A stretch of 34,481 nt of DNA from Hydrogenovibrio sp. (GCA_015484555.1 WFMZ01000063.1:1-34481), one strand, 5' to 3'. Positions 7,852 to 17,397 are shown, counted from the stretch's first letter. A program made the numbers and translations. The notes: a model not told the origin generated them from the letters alone.

Positions 7852-9629
7852 TATTTATATAACCTTTGATAAGTTCCGCCTGCTTGAATTAAATCTTCAT
7901 GGCTTCCTGTTTCAATAATATGACCATCTTCAAAGACCAGAATGCGGTCTGCTTGTTTGATAGAGCTTAATCTATGTGCAACAATTAGCGTGGTTCTGCC
8001 TTTTAAAAATGGCTCTAGGTCTTCATAAAACTGTCTTTCGGTTTCCATATCTAAGGCAGATGTCGCTTCATCCATGATCACCAACTTAGGGTCTTGCAGT
8101 ATCATTCTTGCAATCGCTAAACGTTGACGTTGACCACCAGAAAGCTTAATACCATTACGCCCTACCACAGCCTCTAGTTTGTCATCTAAGCCCTCTATTG
8201 CCTCTGATAACTGAGCAACTTTTAAAGCATTCCATAACGCTTCATCGGCAATATCTTCGCCCATGGTTAAGTTAAACCGAACTGATTGATGAAATAGCAC
8301 TGGCTGTTGCAACACCGTCGCGACATTTTGTCGAACATGGTCAAAACCTATTTTATCAATCGGCTTATCGTTATAGGTAATCTCACCAGAATCTGGCTGA
8401 TAAAACCCCAATAGCATTTGCACCAAAGTTGTTTTTCCTCCGCCACTTGCACCCACAAAAGCTAGCTTTTCGCCTGGTTTCATTTCAAAAGAGAGGTTCT
8501 TTAAAACAGGCTTGTGTTTACCAGGGTAGGTAAAGTTAAGCTTATTTACTTTGACCGATACAGGCGTTTGTTCAAATGGGTCTTTGCCAACCAAAGAATA
8601 GGATTGCTCTTGCTCTAAATCGAGCACATTATTAATACGCTGCAAAGCACCTGAACCAGCATGATAACTATATTGGATAGCCAAAATTTCTTGTACTGGC
8701 CCCATCATAAACCACAGGTAACCCAATATCGCCATCATCTCACCAATGCTTAAGCCAGAGAAAACCACCATTAACATAGCAACACCACGGAAAATATCAA
8801 AGCCGACCAGGAAGATAAAAAAGGAAATTCGGCTGGCAGCATCGGACTTCCAAGTAAAGGCTTGTGAATGCTTTTTAATAGCAGCTGACTTTTGATTAAT
8901 GCCCTCAAAAAACCGATTAGATTGACTAGAAGCACGTACTTGCTGAAAAGCATCTAAGGTTTCAGATAAGGCTTGTTGAAAAGCATCAATCGCGCTGTTT
9001 TCATCTTTTTTAAGCGTCTTGACCTTGCGCCCCATTCTCATCGTAAAAAAGACCACTAGAGGATTTAGAAACAAAATAAATAGCGCCAATTGCCAATGCA
9101 ATAACAACAGTACTACTGTCACACCAATCAAGGTAATCACTGCAATAATAGCTTTACTGACGGTAGTTCCTAAAAAGTTATCGATGGTATTTACATCGTT
9201 CACTAAGACAGCAGTCACGCTACCAGTACCCATTTTTTCATAACGAGACATAGAAACGCCTTTAATACGATTCACTAAGTCTTGACGAATGCGATGCGTG
9301 ACATCTTTTGAAATTAAGGTGAATTGTTGAACTTGCCATACGCCTAGCAAAATACCCATAAAGCGTAAAAAAATAGTCAGTAGGGTAATAATCGAAATAT
9401 AGCCCAAAGCACTTTGCCAGGTACTAGGCACGATACGATTAAGGGTTTCCACGATCCAACCCGACTGGTGAAGCAACACTTCATCGACCAACAAAGGTAA
9501 TAATAAAGGTAGAGGTACCGTCACTAGCATGGCAAAAAAGGCAATTATATTGGCTTGAATAAGCCGTTTTTTATGTTTGATAACCAGCTGATAAATACGC
9601 TTCCAGCTATAATGTTGAACTTGTTTCAT
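7851..9629 (-). CDS. ABC exporter, fused membrane and ATPase domains (MsbA/multidrug type)
   Basis: This is a half-transporter expected to work as a homodimer in the inner membrane. The first roughly 320 residues are a six-helix type I exporter domain. The ATPase follows with Walker A GASGGGKTT, signature LSGGQRQRLAIAR, Walker B LVIMDEATSALD and the switch histidine in VAHRLSS. The substrate (lipid, drug or peptide) cannot be read from the sequence. True MsbA usually neighbours lpxK, which is absent here, so I leave it unnamed. ATG 9629 is preferred over GTG 9635 because AGGT precedes it by 7 nt. An 18-nt repeat copy lies between this gene and tatD. Confidence 0.85.
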   Translation of the reverse strand: MKQVQHYSWKRIYQLVIKHKKRLIQANIIAFFAMLVTVPLPLLLPLLVDEVLLHQSGWIVETLNRIVPSTWQSALGYISIITLLTIFLRFMGILLGVWQVQQFTLISKDVTHRIRQDLVNRIKGVSMSRYEKMGTGSVTAVLVNDVNTIDNFLGTTVSKAIIAVITLIGVTVVLLLLHWQLALFILFLNPLVVFFTMRMGRKVKTLKKDENSAIDAFQQALSETLDAFQQVRASSQSNRFFEGINQKSAAIKKHSQAFTWKSDAASRISFFIFLVGFDIFRGVAMLMVVFSGLSIGEMMAILGYLWFMMGPVQEILAIQYSYHAGSGALQRINNVLDLEQEQSYSLVGKDPFEQTPVSVKVNKLNFTYPGKHKPVLKNLSFEMKPGEKLAFVGASGGGKTTLVQMLLGFYQPDSGEITYNDKPIDKIGFDHVRQNVATVLQQPVLFHQSVRFNLTMGEDIADEALWNALKVAQLSEAIEGLDDKLEAVVGRNGIKLSGGQRQRLAIARMILQDPKLVIMDEATSALDMETERQFYEDLEPFLKGRTTLIVAHRLSSIKQADRILVFEDGHIIETGSHEDLIQAGGTYQRLYK

Positions 9630-9694
9630 TACCACTACCTACCCAAATAATTCATAGAAAATCAAGCCTCTAAAATAGCGTTTATAGCGCTAAC

Positions 9695-9712
9695 CCACCC
9701 CTGGCGATTTTT
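9695..9712 (-). repeat. Dispersed 3' element, copy 1 (after tatD)
   Basis: Minus-sense AAAAATCGCCAGGGGTGG begins 28 nt after the tatD stop and is oriented with tatD. Flanking ACCTT and the internal GGGGT can pair with G-T wobble. Confidence 0.85.
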
Positions 9713-9739
9713 AAGGTTGGACGACTTTAATATCGTATT

Positions 9740-10522
9740 TTAAAACTGTGTATTAAATAAAGTATTAAAATTCTGTGTAGTTTGTGTGGCAACGGCTTCA
9801 TAGCTTAACCCCTTCAACCTAGCAATTTCTTCTACTACAAATTTTGTATAGGCTGGCTGATTGGTTTTGCCGCGAAAAGGAACGGGGGCAAGATAAGGGG
9901 AATCGGTTTCTACCAATATTCTATCTAAAGGTACTTCTGAAGCAACTGCTTTCACTTCTTTGGCATTTTTAAAAGTAATAATACCTGAAAATGAAATATA
10001 AAACCCAAGCGCCATGGCTTGTTTCGCCACCGCTATATCTTCAACGAAGCAATGCATAATACCGCCTACTTCCTCAGCGCCTTCTTCTTCTAAAATACGT
10101 AAACAATCTGGTGTTGAGTTGCGAGTATGAATCACCAAAGGTTTCTGACATTGCTTGGCTAAACGAATCATTTGTCGAAAACGATTTTGTTGCCAAGTCA
10201 TGTCTTCTTTTTCAATATCAAAATGAAAGTAATCTAAGCCCACTTCGCCAATGGCCAATACTTTGGGATGGCTGGCAGCTACTAACAACTGCTCATCTGT
10301 CACACTCACTTCTTTGGGTTCACAAGGGTGAATACCTACTGCAGCGTAAACTTCATCGTGCTGATCCGCTAGGGTTAAGATATCGTCCCATTGCTCTGGG
10401 TTAATGGCAATGCACATTAACTTAGACACATCATGTTCTAAGGCAGTTTGAATAACCGTTTCAATATTACCCAGCTTGTCTTCGGGTAAGATATTAAGGT
10501 GACAATGCGAATCAATAATCAT
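9740..10522 (-). CDS. ycfH: TatD-family metal-dependent hydrolase (YcfH type)
   Basis: TatD-family proteins are TIM-barrel metallohydrolases; characterised members have DNase activity. The first metal motif DSHCHLN gives His6 and His8. GEVGLDY, PLVIHTRNS, GIMHCF and VETDSPYL supply the other metal and active-site positions. At 260 residues it has normal length. Its position directly downstream of holB matches ycfH in Escherichia. The physiological substrate is uncertain. Confidence 0.88.
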   Translation of the reverse strand: MIIDSHCHLNILPEDKLGNIETVIQTALEHDVSKLMCIAINPEQWDDILTLADQHDEVYAAVGIHPCEPKEVSVTDEQLLVAASHPKVLAIGEVGLDYFHFDIEKEDMTWQQNRFRQMIRLAKQCQKPLVIHTRNSTPDCLRILEEEGAEEVGGIMHCFVEDIAVAKQAMALGFYISFSGIITFKNAKEVKAVASEVPLDRILVETDSPYLAPVPFRGKTNQPAYTKFVVEEIARLKGLSYEAVATQTTQNFNTLFNTQF

Positions 10523-10585
10523 GTTATTTTCCGTGATAATAAGCGAGCATAAAAATTTAAAATAAAGAGGTAACCGCCATTAACA

Positions 10586-11575
10586 CTATACATAAGGGCC
10601 ACGAATATGTGAGCCTTTTAGTAAGTTAAATAGTTCCGAGTTGGGGTCAAAGTCAGGTTGCTGATGCGCTAACCAAGCCAAGCATAGCGATTCTAACAAT
10701 AACTCTTTATTGCCATTTCCTTGCCAAGCTTGTTGCGCTTGCTGAACCCATTTTTGAAACACTGCCCAGTTAGGGTTGTAAGTTATTTTTTTTTGGTACA
10801 GCGCTGCGCGCATAGCACTAACTGTCCACAAATAAAAATAGTTAAAAACAGCTTCTGGGTCTTCTGTTTTCAACCATGTCTCTACAACTTGTGATGCGGT
10901 TTGCCTAGCTTCTTGCAGAGCTTTTAAATCTGATTGCCAGCTGGCTTCCTGCTCAAATTGCTTGTCTTCTATCCACTGTTTGGCTTTGAAAGGCGCGCCC
11001 CAGTTAATTCGTAAGCTTTTCTTTAGCAAGGGTGCATCAACCTGTGGCAAGGCTATTTGCAACCAATCTATTGCCTCTTGTAAAGGCGGTGTAACAAACG
11101 TTATTTGGCGACAACGACTTAAGATAGTAGCAGGCAGTTGGCCAGCTTGGTGTGTGGTTAAAATTAACACCGTTCTTTCAGGCGGTTCTTCTAATGTTTT
11201 TAATAAGGCATTAAAAGAAGCCCTATTCAATTTTTCAACACACTCAATTAAGGCAACCTTATAGCCACCTTGGTGACTGGTTGCGTAGAGCTTGCCAATT
11301 AATTCACGTACTTGGGCAATCGAAATTTCTTTCTTATCTTCTTGTACTTTAAGATGAAAAAAATCAGGATGATTACCTTGTTGTTGTAAATTACAATGCA
11401 CACATTGATAACAGGCGCTAAAGCCATCTTGCTGGCATAATAAGTCTTGAGACATCTGCTTAGCAAAACCAACTATGCCCAAACCTGCCGGGCCGGTTAA
11501 TAGGTAAGCATGACTAAGTCTATTTGCCTGTTTCGTCCATTGTTGCGTTGGACCAACCAGCCAGGGAATGCTCAC
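10586..11575 (-). CDS. holB: DNA polymerase III delta-prime subunit
   Basis: Delta-prime is the non-ATP-hydrolysing stator of the clamp loader that places the beta clamp on DNA. The P-loop is degenerate (GPAGLGIVGFAK), as expected for delta-prime. The zinc-binding cysteines 47, 55, 58 and 61 are present, NALLKTLEEPPE is conserved, and the SRC motif appears in LSRCRQ. It starts at GTG 11575, overlapping the tmk stop as GTGA, which indicates translational coupling. The Pseudomonas-type pilZ gene that often follows holB is absent here. Confidence 0.93.
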   Translation of the reverse strand: MSIPWLVGPTQQWTKQANRLSHAYLLTGPAGLGIVGFAKQMSQDLLCQQDGFSACYQCVHCNLQQQGNHPDFFHLKVQEDKKEISIAQVRELIGKLYATSHQGGYKVALIECVEKLNRASFNALLKTLEEPPERTVLILTTHQAGQLPATILSRCRQITFVTPPLQEAIDWLQIALPQVDAPLLKKSLRINWGAPFKAKQWIEDKQFEQEASWQSDLKALQEARQTASQVVETWLKTEDPEAVFNYFYLWTVSAMRAALYQKKITYNPNWAVFQKWVQQAQQAWQGNGNKELLLESLCLAWLAHQQPDFDPNSELFNLLKGSHIRGPYV

Positions 11576-12213
11576 TTTAAGCCTCGTGTTAGTTTCACAA
11601 GGCTTGCTTCAATTTGTGCCTGAACACCTTCTAATGATTGCCCTGCATCTAAAATGGTATAACGCTTAGGTGACTGGCTGGCACGGTTAAGATAAGCTAA
11701 ACGTACCTTTTCAAAAAAGGTTTGCTTCTCTTGTTCAAATCTATCAGTTGCCTCGCCCCTTGCCTTAACTCTTTTCATACCCTCTTCAATCGTTAAATCG
11801 AAGACAAAAGTCATATTTGGTGCAAACCCTTTTTGAACCCAGTGCTCTAGTTCAGAAATTCGCTGATATTCTATGCCTCTTGCGGCACCTTGATAGGCAT
11901 AAGAAGCATCGGTAAAACGGTCTGAAATAACCCACTTTCCCGCTTCCAATGCAGGGATTATTTTTTCTTGAAGGTGTTGATTACGCGCAGCAAACATTAA
12001 CAACAGTTCTGTTTCCGCCGTCATTTTCGTATGCTCTATATTTAGCAACACGCCTCTTACCGCTTCGCCAATTAAGGTTCCGCCAGGCTCTCGCGTGGTC
12101 ACTACCTCAATCCCTTTTGCCGTTAACCACTGTTCAATATAGGCTAGGTTTGTTGACTTTCCAGCCCCTTCCGTCCCTTCTAGGGTAATAAATTTTCCAG
12201 GATATTGATTCAT
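11572..12213 (-). CDS. tmk: Thymidylate kinase
   Basis: Tmk phosphorylates dTMP to dTDP for DNA synthesis. The P-loop GTEGAGKST is at residues 13-21, the DRF motif is in VISDRFTDASYAYQG, and the lid has arginine-containing VKARGEATDRFE. At 213 residues it is of normal size. Its ATG overlaps the mltG stop as TAATG and its own stop overlaps the holB start, so mltG-tmk-holB are tightly coupled, in the same order as in E. coli. Confidence 0.95.
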   Translation of the reverse strand: MNQYPGKFITLEGTEGAGKSTNLAYIEQWLTAKGIEVVTTREPGGTLIGEAVRGVLLNIEHTKMTAETELLLMFAARNQHLQEKIIPALEAGKWVISDRFTDASYAYQGAARGIEYQRISELEHWVQKGFAPNMTFVFDLTIEEGMKRVKARGEATDRFEQEKQTFFEKVRLAYLNRASQSPKRYTILDAGQSLEGVQAQIEASLVKLTRGLK

Positions 12214-13268
12214 TACTGTGCTCTCAACATTTTAAGGTACTGCCTAACGGCTTTATTATGGTCAACCAATGTATTTGAAAAAGTGTGTTCTCCGTTGCCT
12301 TTGGCAACAAAATACAAGGCTTTGGTTTGGCTAGGTTGCATCACCGCTTCTATGGCTGCACGGCTAGGCAAGGCAATAGGGGTTGGTGGTAACCCATTGA
12401 TACGGTAAGTATTGTATGGTGTTTTAGTTTGTAAATCTTTTTTGCTAATATTGCCCTGAAAACGTTCAGCCATGCCATAAATAACGGTAGGATCTGTTTG
12501 CAACCGCATACCTTTACGTAAACGGTTAATAAATACCCCCGCAATAATAGGACGTTCCGAGGCAACCGCCGTTTCTTTTTCGACAATAGAGGCCAGTATT
12601 AAAGCTTCATATTTATTTTTAAAAGGTAAGTTTTTCTGACGATGTTCCCATAAATTGGATAAGGTTTTTTCAAGTTCAATATGAGCACGCTTTAAAACAG
12701 ATTCAACCGTTCCACCTGCAATGAAAAAGTAGGTTTCTGGTAGCAACTGGCCTTCTAAAAAACTAAATGGCTGACCACTTATAAGAGGCTTATTACCTGG
12801 TGCAATATCTAACTGCTTCGCCAATTGAGAAAAGTCTGCCAAGGGAGAAGCTTGTTTTAGCTTTGTCATACCCGACAGTTTATGTACGGTTTGAGCAAAA
12901 GTATCCCCCGCAATAATGCTAACAGGGTAAGCAACCTGCTCACCTTTCACTAAAGCATCTATTAATTCATAGACATCCCAACGAGGGTCGATGGCAATTT
13001 CACCCGCTTTAATCTCTGCCGTTTTGCCTTCATAAATTAACAACCATTTAAACCAAGTCGGCTCGCGCACCAAATGATGTTCAACTAAAATACTCACCAC
13101 TTTATTAGTGGAAGCACCCTTGGGAATCGTGATAATTGAAATCGCTTTGTTCGACGAAATAGAGGCGGTTAAAAAGTGTTTTAAGGACCAGGCTTCCACA
13201 CTTAACCAAATAACAAAAATGGAAGAAATAAAGGTAATTAAAAATAATTTTATTTTGGCTTTGACCAT
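12213..13268 (-). CDS. mltG: Endolytic murein transglycosylase MltG
   Basis: MltG is an inner-membrane enzyme that cuts nascent glycan strands and so sets their length. One N-terminal membrane helix (about residues 7-25) is followed by a LysM-like region and the YceG catalytic domain. The catalytic Glu230 is in ASIVEKETA, and the strongly conserved INRLRKGMRLQTDPTVIYG follows. It starts 3 nt after the pabC stop. Length (351) is close to the E. coli protein. Confidence 0.94.
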   Translation of the reverse strand: MVKAKIKLFLITFISSIFVIWLSVEAWSLKHFLTASISSNKAISIITIPKGASTNKVVSILVEHHLVREPTWFKWLLIYEGKTAEIKAGEIAIDPRWDVYELIDALVKGEQVAYPVSIIAGDTFAQTVHKLSGMTKLKQASPLADFSQLAKQLDIAPGNKPLISGQPFSFLEGQLLPETYFFIAGGTVESVLKRAHIELEKTLSNLWEHRQKNLPFKNKYEALILASIVEKETAVASERPIIAGVFINRLRKGMRLQTDPTVIYGMAERFQGNISKKDLQTKTPYNTYRINGLPPTPIALPSRAAIEAVMQPSQTKALYFVAKGNGEHTFSNTLVDHNKAVRQYLKMLRAQ

Positions 13269-13271
13269 GAA

Positions 13272-14174
13272 TTAAAGGCTCACTAAGGCTGACATTTGTT
13301 GAGCATGATAGTCTAATGCCAACTGGGTTGAAATTGAAGAGGTAAAGCGGAATATTCTACCACTATCTTCATATTGGATAACGGGCATAATACCCCGAAT
13401 AGCATTACAGAAAAAAACTTCATCGGCCATCTCAATATCATGCAAGGTTAAAGGTTCAACCTGCATTGCTTTACCTTGCGCACTCAGTAAGCGGGCAACT
13501 TGTGCCAAGGCGGTACTTTGAACCCCGGCCGTGATAATCGAAGGGGTTGTAAAAATACCCTTGTGCAAAATACAAATGGCCGACTGCATACCTGAAATAA
13601 TATTTTGTTCGATATCTTGCATAATACATTCATCATACTTTGACATGCTAACATGGGCTTGCGGGGTTTTTAAGACTTGATTCGCTTGTTGTGCCAATAC
13701 ATTTTCCAAACGATTGAGGTGTTTAATACCGGCTAATAAAGGTTGCTTTCCCCACTGTATAGGACTTAAACCAATATTTAACAAGGTCACTTTACCTTTT
13801 ACAATAGGTAAATCAACGGGCGAAACCAAGCAAATAGTATTCAAATTAGGCTTGCTAGCGGGTATATAACCTTGACCGCCTATTCCTCGGGTAATTAATA
13901 TTTTTACCCGTAAACTTTGCTGATACTCTGCACCAACGTCAGTAACCGTTTTTTTAAGCTGCTCTAAAATGGCTTGCTCATTTAAAACGGGAAAACCCAA
14001 TGCTTTAGCCGCCTGCTCTAAACGTTGCCAGTGCCCTGCCCAGTTAGCGATTTGTTGGTTAGTAACCCATAAGGTGGTAAAAAAACCATCACCATAATGT
14101 AAGCCTCTGTCTTGCAAAGACAACGCAGTGCCTTTAGACACTACGTGGCCATTTAAGCTCATGGCTAATGACAT
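13272..14174 (-). CDS. pabC: Aminodeoxychorismate lyase
   Basis: PabC is a PLP enzyme that releases pyruvate from 4-amino-4-deoxychorismate to give p-aminobenzoate for folate. The fold-type IV pattern is clear: GLHYGDGFFTTLWV near the start, the PLP lysine in GIKHLNRLENVLAQ, and a Glu/Thr-rich second half. Three in-frame starts are possible. GTG 14186 lies inside the repeated element and is unlikely. ATG 14174 has AGGGGTGG, itself part of the repeat, 8 nt upstream. ATG 14162 aligns best with the E. coli start but has no ribosome site. I choose 14174. It follows pabB, so the last two steps of p-aminobenzoate synthesis are adjacent. Confidence 0.9.
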   Translation of the reverse strand: MSLAMSLNGHVVSKGTALSLQDRGLHYGDGFFTTLWVTNQQIANWAGHWQRLEQAAKALGFPVLNEQAILEQLKKTVTDVGAEYQQSLRVKILITRGIGGQGYIPASKPNLNTICLVSPVDLPIVKGKVTLLNIGLSPIQWGKQPLLAGIKHLNRLENVLAQQANQVLKTPQAHVSMSKYDECIMQDIEQNIISGMQSAICILHKGIFTTPSIITAGVQSTALAQVARLLSAQGKAMQVEPLTLHDIEMADEVFFCNAIRGIMPVIQYEDSGRIFRFTSSISTQLALDYHAQQMSALVSL

Positions 14175-14182
14175 GGAAGCAC

Positions 14183-14225
14183 CCACCCCTGGCGTTTATG
14201 CCCTTTAGGGTAATTTTTAGGGTTG
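14183..14225 (-). repeat. Dispersed 3' element, copy 2 (after pabB), interrupted
   Basis: The two halves CGCCAGGGGTGG (14194-14183) and AACCCTAAAAAT (14225-14214) are separated by 18 extra bp. The insert contains the small palindrome CCCTAAAGGG. The interruption falls in the middle of the element, in the presumed loop. The half nearest pabC supplies its likely ribosome-binding site. Confidence 0.75.
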
Positions 14226-14252
14226 AAAAGTACAGGGGCTAAATAGTTTAAA

Positions 14253-15686
14253 TTAATCTGCCAAAGCATGAATTAACCCTTTGGCTTTTTGCCTGGCTTC
14301 TTGCAATTCATTTTCTGCAATAGAATCTGCAACAACACCTGCGCCGGCTCGAAAACTAATGGTGTGATCTTGATACATCATCGTTCTAATTAAAATATTG
14401 GTATCTAATGAGCCGTCTAAATTAAAGTAACCTAGACTGCCTGTGTAAGCTTCTCTGGGCATTTGTTCTAGCTCTGCAATAATTTCCATACACCGAATTT
14501 TTGGGCAACCAGTAATAGTGCCGCCTGGAAAAACAGCATGAATAATATCTAACGGACTTTGCTGATGGCTCGGTGCTAATTTACCACGTACATTCGACAC
14601 AATGTGATGCACATGCTTATAGCTTTCAACCGTCATCAGCTCATTCACTTCTACGGTACCTGGTTGGCAAATACGCCCTAAATCATTACGCTCTAGGTCA
14701 ATCAACATAATGTGTTCAGCAATTTCTTTAGGGTGTGAAATAAGCTCTTCAATTAAGGCAATATCTTCTTCAATACATTGGCTACGCTTTCGAGTCCCTG
14801 CAATCGGTCTCGTTTCTACCCAACCCGTTGCTCGACTATATTTAACCAAACGTTCAGGGGAGGAGCTGACAATAGAAAAGCCTTCAAACTGAACAAAAGC
14901 AGAAAAAGGGGCGGGGTTATGTTGACGAAGTGCGGCATACACATCTATTGCACTCGTGTCATTATCTAAAGCAATTTGCCATTGTCTGGACAGGTTTACC
15001 TGAAAAATATCACCTGAGAGAATATATTCTTTTATTTTGGCAATGCCCGACAGATACTTATTTTCTGGCTCTTCTTGCTGTTTAATTTTCTTGTTAACGG
15101 GTGTAGACAATTTGGCCTTAGAAGAATCAACGGCATCAACTGTTTGTTGTAACCACTGTTCCATCTCTACTAGCTTAGATTCAAAAGCCTTTTCCGCCAC
15201 TAGATGAATTAAGCCTTTTTCTTTATCCAAAATAAAAGCACAAGGAACTCTGCTAATCATCGCTAAAGGTGTTTTTGATTGGGGTAAGTTCAAAATAGGC
15301 TCGACCACTTCTGCATAGTCATAACTAAAATAGCAAAACCAACCGCCTTTAAAAGGGAGGTCTATTGAGGTATAACTGTCTAAGTCAATTTTCTGACGTT
15401 GTTGAGAAAATTCTTGATTAAAATCGGTTATAAACTGACTCGAATTCGCTATATTTTCTAATGAATAAGTCTGTTGTGGATAAGCAAAAAGAATGGTGTA
15501 TCTTGCAAGCTCTTCAGGACTTTGAATAGCAGATAGATGACTAGACTTGGCAACACTTTCCAATAAAAAAGGAAAGTCTTGCAAATTAGCCTGTTGAAGC
15601 AGGTGAAGTTCGCCTTCAAAGTGAAAACTTTTTACCTTAAGGTCAGGCGTACTGAGCTTAATATTGGCTTCTTTGAAAGAGAACAA
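14253..15686 (-). CDS. pabB: Aminodeoxychorismate synthase component I
   Basis: PabB aminates chorismate to 4-amino-4-deoxychorismate, using ammonia from a glutaminase partner (PabA, not in this window). The chorismate-binding domain shows GDIFQVNLSRQW, RPIAGTRKR, AEHIMLIDLERNDLGRI and GGTITGCPK in order. The N-terminal 200 residues are the usual variable lobe. TrpE has similar motifs, but the adjoining pabC makes PabB far more likely. The start is TTG 15686, with TTTAGG 7 nt upstream and no alternative ATG nearby. It begins 8 bp after fabF. In Escherichia and Pseudomonas pabB is not part of this cluster. Confidence 0.9.
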   Translation of the reverse strand: MFSFKEANIKLSTPDLKVKSFHFEGELHLLQQANLQDFPFLLESVAKSSHLSAIQSPEELARYTILFAYPQQTYSLENIANSSQFITDFNQEFSQQRQKIDLDSYTSIDLPFKGGWFCYFSYDYAEVVEPILNLPQSKTPLAMISRVPCAFILDKEKGLIHLVAEKAFESKLVEMEQWLQQTVDAVDSSKAKLSTPVNKKIKQQEEPENKYLSGIAKIKEYILSGDIFQVNLSRQWQIALDNDTSAIDVYAALRQHNPAPFSAFVQFEGFSIVSSSPERLVKYSRATGWVETRPIAGTRKRSQCIEEDIALIEELISHPKEIAEHIMLIDLERNDLGRICQPGTVEVNELMTVESYKHVHHIVSNVRGKLAPSHQQSPLDIIHAVFPGGTITGCPKIRCMEIIAELEQMPREAYTGSLGYFNLDGSLDTNILIRTMMYQDHTISFRAGAGVVADSIAENELQEARQKAKGLIHALAD

Positions 15687-15694
15687 GGTGTTGC

Positions 15695-16927
15695 CTAAAT
15701 TTTACCGAAGACCAAAGAGGTATTGGTGCCACCAAACCCTAAAGAGTTAGACATGGCATATTGTAATTTTGACTGACGCGCTTCGCCCGCTACAAAATCC
15801 AAATCACATCCTTCATCAGGATTTTCTAGGTTCATCGTAGGCGTCAACACTTGTTCTTGTAAAGACTTAGCCACAAATACAGCTTCCATAGCCCCTGCTG
15901 CACCCAGTGCATGACCCGTCATTGATTTGGTTGAACTGACAGTTAAATTGTAGGCATGATCGCCAAACACAGATTTAATGGCACCCACTTCACAAATATC
16001 GCCCGCAGGGGTTGAGGTGCCGTGTGCATTGATATAATTAATTTGTTCAGGGTTCAGCTTAGCATTACGAATGGCATTTGAAATACAACGTGCGCCACCT
16101 GCACCACCTGCTGCTGGCTTAGTGATATGAAAGGCATCACCACTCATACCAAAGCCAACGACTTCACAGTAGATATTTGCACCACGGGCTTTCGCTTGCT
16201 CATATTCTTCTAATACCACTGCACCCGCACCATCACTTAAGACAAAACCATCACGGTCTTTATCCCAAGGACGACTGGCTGTGGTTGGATCATCATTGCG
16301 TGTTGATAAAGCTTTAGCCGCTGCAAACCCAGCGACCCCTAAAGGAGTAGTAGCATGTTCAGCCCCACCAGCAATCATGACATCTGCGTCACCCATTTGA
16401 ATCATTCTAAAAGAATCGCCAATAGAATGTGTTCCGGTAGCACAGGCCGTTCCAATTGCCATGTTTGGCCCACGTAAACCGTGCATAATTGAAAAATTAC
16501 CCGAGACCATGTTAATAATAGAACTAGGTACAAAGAAAGGAGACACTCGTCTAGGGCCTGAGTTAGCCAAAATATTAGCTTGCTTTTCAATCGCTTGAAT
16601 ACCACCAATGCCAGACCCTATTGAAACACCAATCATGTCGGCATTTTCTTCGGTCACTTCTAGGCCAGAATCTTTCAGCGCTTCGGTACCAGCAACCAAA
16701 CCATAATGAATAAAAGGGTCCATTTTTCTAGCGTCTTTAGCTGAAATGGTGTCGGTAATATCAAAGCCTTTAATTTCTCCACCGAACTTAACGGCAAAGG
16801 CTTCTGTATCGAAACGCGTTAAATTTGCAATACCACTTTTCCCGGCTAATATCGCCTGCCAAGTTTGCTCAACATTGTTACCTAATGGGGTAACACATCC
16901 TACTCCAGTAATGACCACACGACGCAT
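15695..16927 (-). CDS. fabF: Beta-ketoacyl-ACP synthase II
   Basis: FabF condenses malonyl-ACP with acyl-ACP during fatty-acid elongation. The catalytic Cys162 lies in [12 protein letters not shown], with the histidines in [11 protein letters not shown] and [11 protein letters not shown]. From MRRVVITG the protein has 410 residues, the usual length. An upstream in-frame ATG at 16951 would add eight residues, but AAGGAA lies 7 nt before ATG 16927, so I use that. A strong terminator hairpin separates fabF from acpP, so it may depend on read-through or a local promoter. Confidence 0.96.
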   Translation of the reverse strand: MRRVVITGVGCVTPLGNNVEQTWQAILAGKSGIANLTRFDTEAFAVKFGGEIKGFDITDTISAKDARKMDPFIHYGLVAGTEALKDSGLEVTEENADMIGVSIGSGIGGIQAIEKQANILANSGPRRVSPFFVPSSIINMVSGNFSIMHGLRGPNMAIGTACATGTHSIGDSFRMIQMGDADVMIAGGAEHATTPLGVAGFAAAKALSTRNDDPTTASRPWDKDRDGFVLSDGAGAVVLEEYEQAKARGANIYCEVVGFGMSGDAFHITKPAAGGAGGARCISNAIRNAKLNPEQINYINAHGTSTPAGDICEVGAIKSVFGDHAYNLTVSSTKSMTGHALGAAGAMEAVFVAKSLQEQVLTPTMNLENPDEGCDLDFVAGEARQSKLQYAMSNSLGFGGTNTSLVFGKI

Positions 16928-17009
16928 AGAAAATTCCTTATTTTTTATCACTAAGTTTTAACCCAGGTTTTGCCTAGGAAAGAGCACTATTTTACAGGTT
17001 CCAGAAACT

Positions 17010-17035
17010 AAAAAAGCCGTAAAAACGGCTTTTTT
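17010..17035 (-). terminator. Rho-independent terminator between acpP and fabF
   Basis: Perfect arms AAAAAAGCCGT / ACGGCTTTTTT around a 4-nt loop end in a T6 tract on the minus strand, 19 bp after the acpP stop. It is symmetric enough to act on both strands, and it probably makes acpP more abundant than the genes after it. Confidence 0.85.
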
Positions 17036-17053
17036 GAGACTTAAGATAAAATC

Positions 17054-17290
17054 TTAGTCTAGGTGAGCAGTCACATAAGCAGTTGCCATTGCTAGAGTAG
17101 AAATCTTCTCTGCTTCTTCATCAGGAATTTCACAATCAAATTCTTCTTCAAGAGCCATTACTAACTCCACTGTGTCAAGAGAGTCTGCGCCTAAATCATC
17201 AATGAATGATGCATCCGCTGTTACTTGGTCTTCTTCAACACCTAGTTGCTCAACAACGATTTTTTTAACGCGATCTTCAATATTGCTCAT
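17054..17290 (-). CDS. acpP: Acyl carrier protein
   Basis: AcpP carries growing acyl chains on 4'-phosphopantetheine attached to Ser37 in the DSL motif ([10 protein letters not shown]). The protein is 78 residues, very acidic and predicted helical, as usual. GGAG lies 7 nt before the ATG. It has a convincing promoter of its own upstream and a terminator just downstream, so it can be expressed as a short, abundant transcript as well as from the operon. Confidence 0.97.
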   Translation of the reverse strand: MSNIEDRVKKIVVEQLGVEEDQVTADASFIDDLGADSLDTVELVMALEEEFDCEIPDEEAEKISTLAMATAYVTAHLD

Positions 17291-17368
17291 GGAATTTCTC
17301 CGGTTTTGTTTTAAGTTAATTTTTAATTTTCGGTATTTTCGCTTGTACGACCAGTTTTAGCAAGGTTT

Positions 17369-17397
17369 ATTTTAGAAATAATATTAACCTTCATCAA
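17369..17397 (-). promoter_or_regulatory. sigma-70-type promoter of acpP
   Basis: On the minus strand TTGATG (17397-17392) and TAAAAT (17374-17369) are spaced by 17 bp in the 128-bp fabG-acpP gap. This leaves a leader of about 70 nt. Confidence 0.65.

Noticed and set aside
7851-9629. Naming the ABC exporter MsbA
   Set aside because: Motifs are generic for type I exporters and lpxK, the usual neighbour, is not there.
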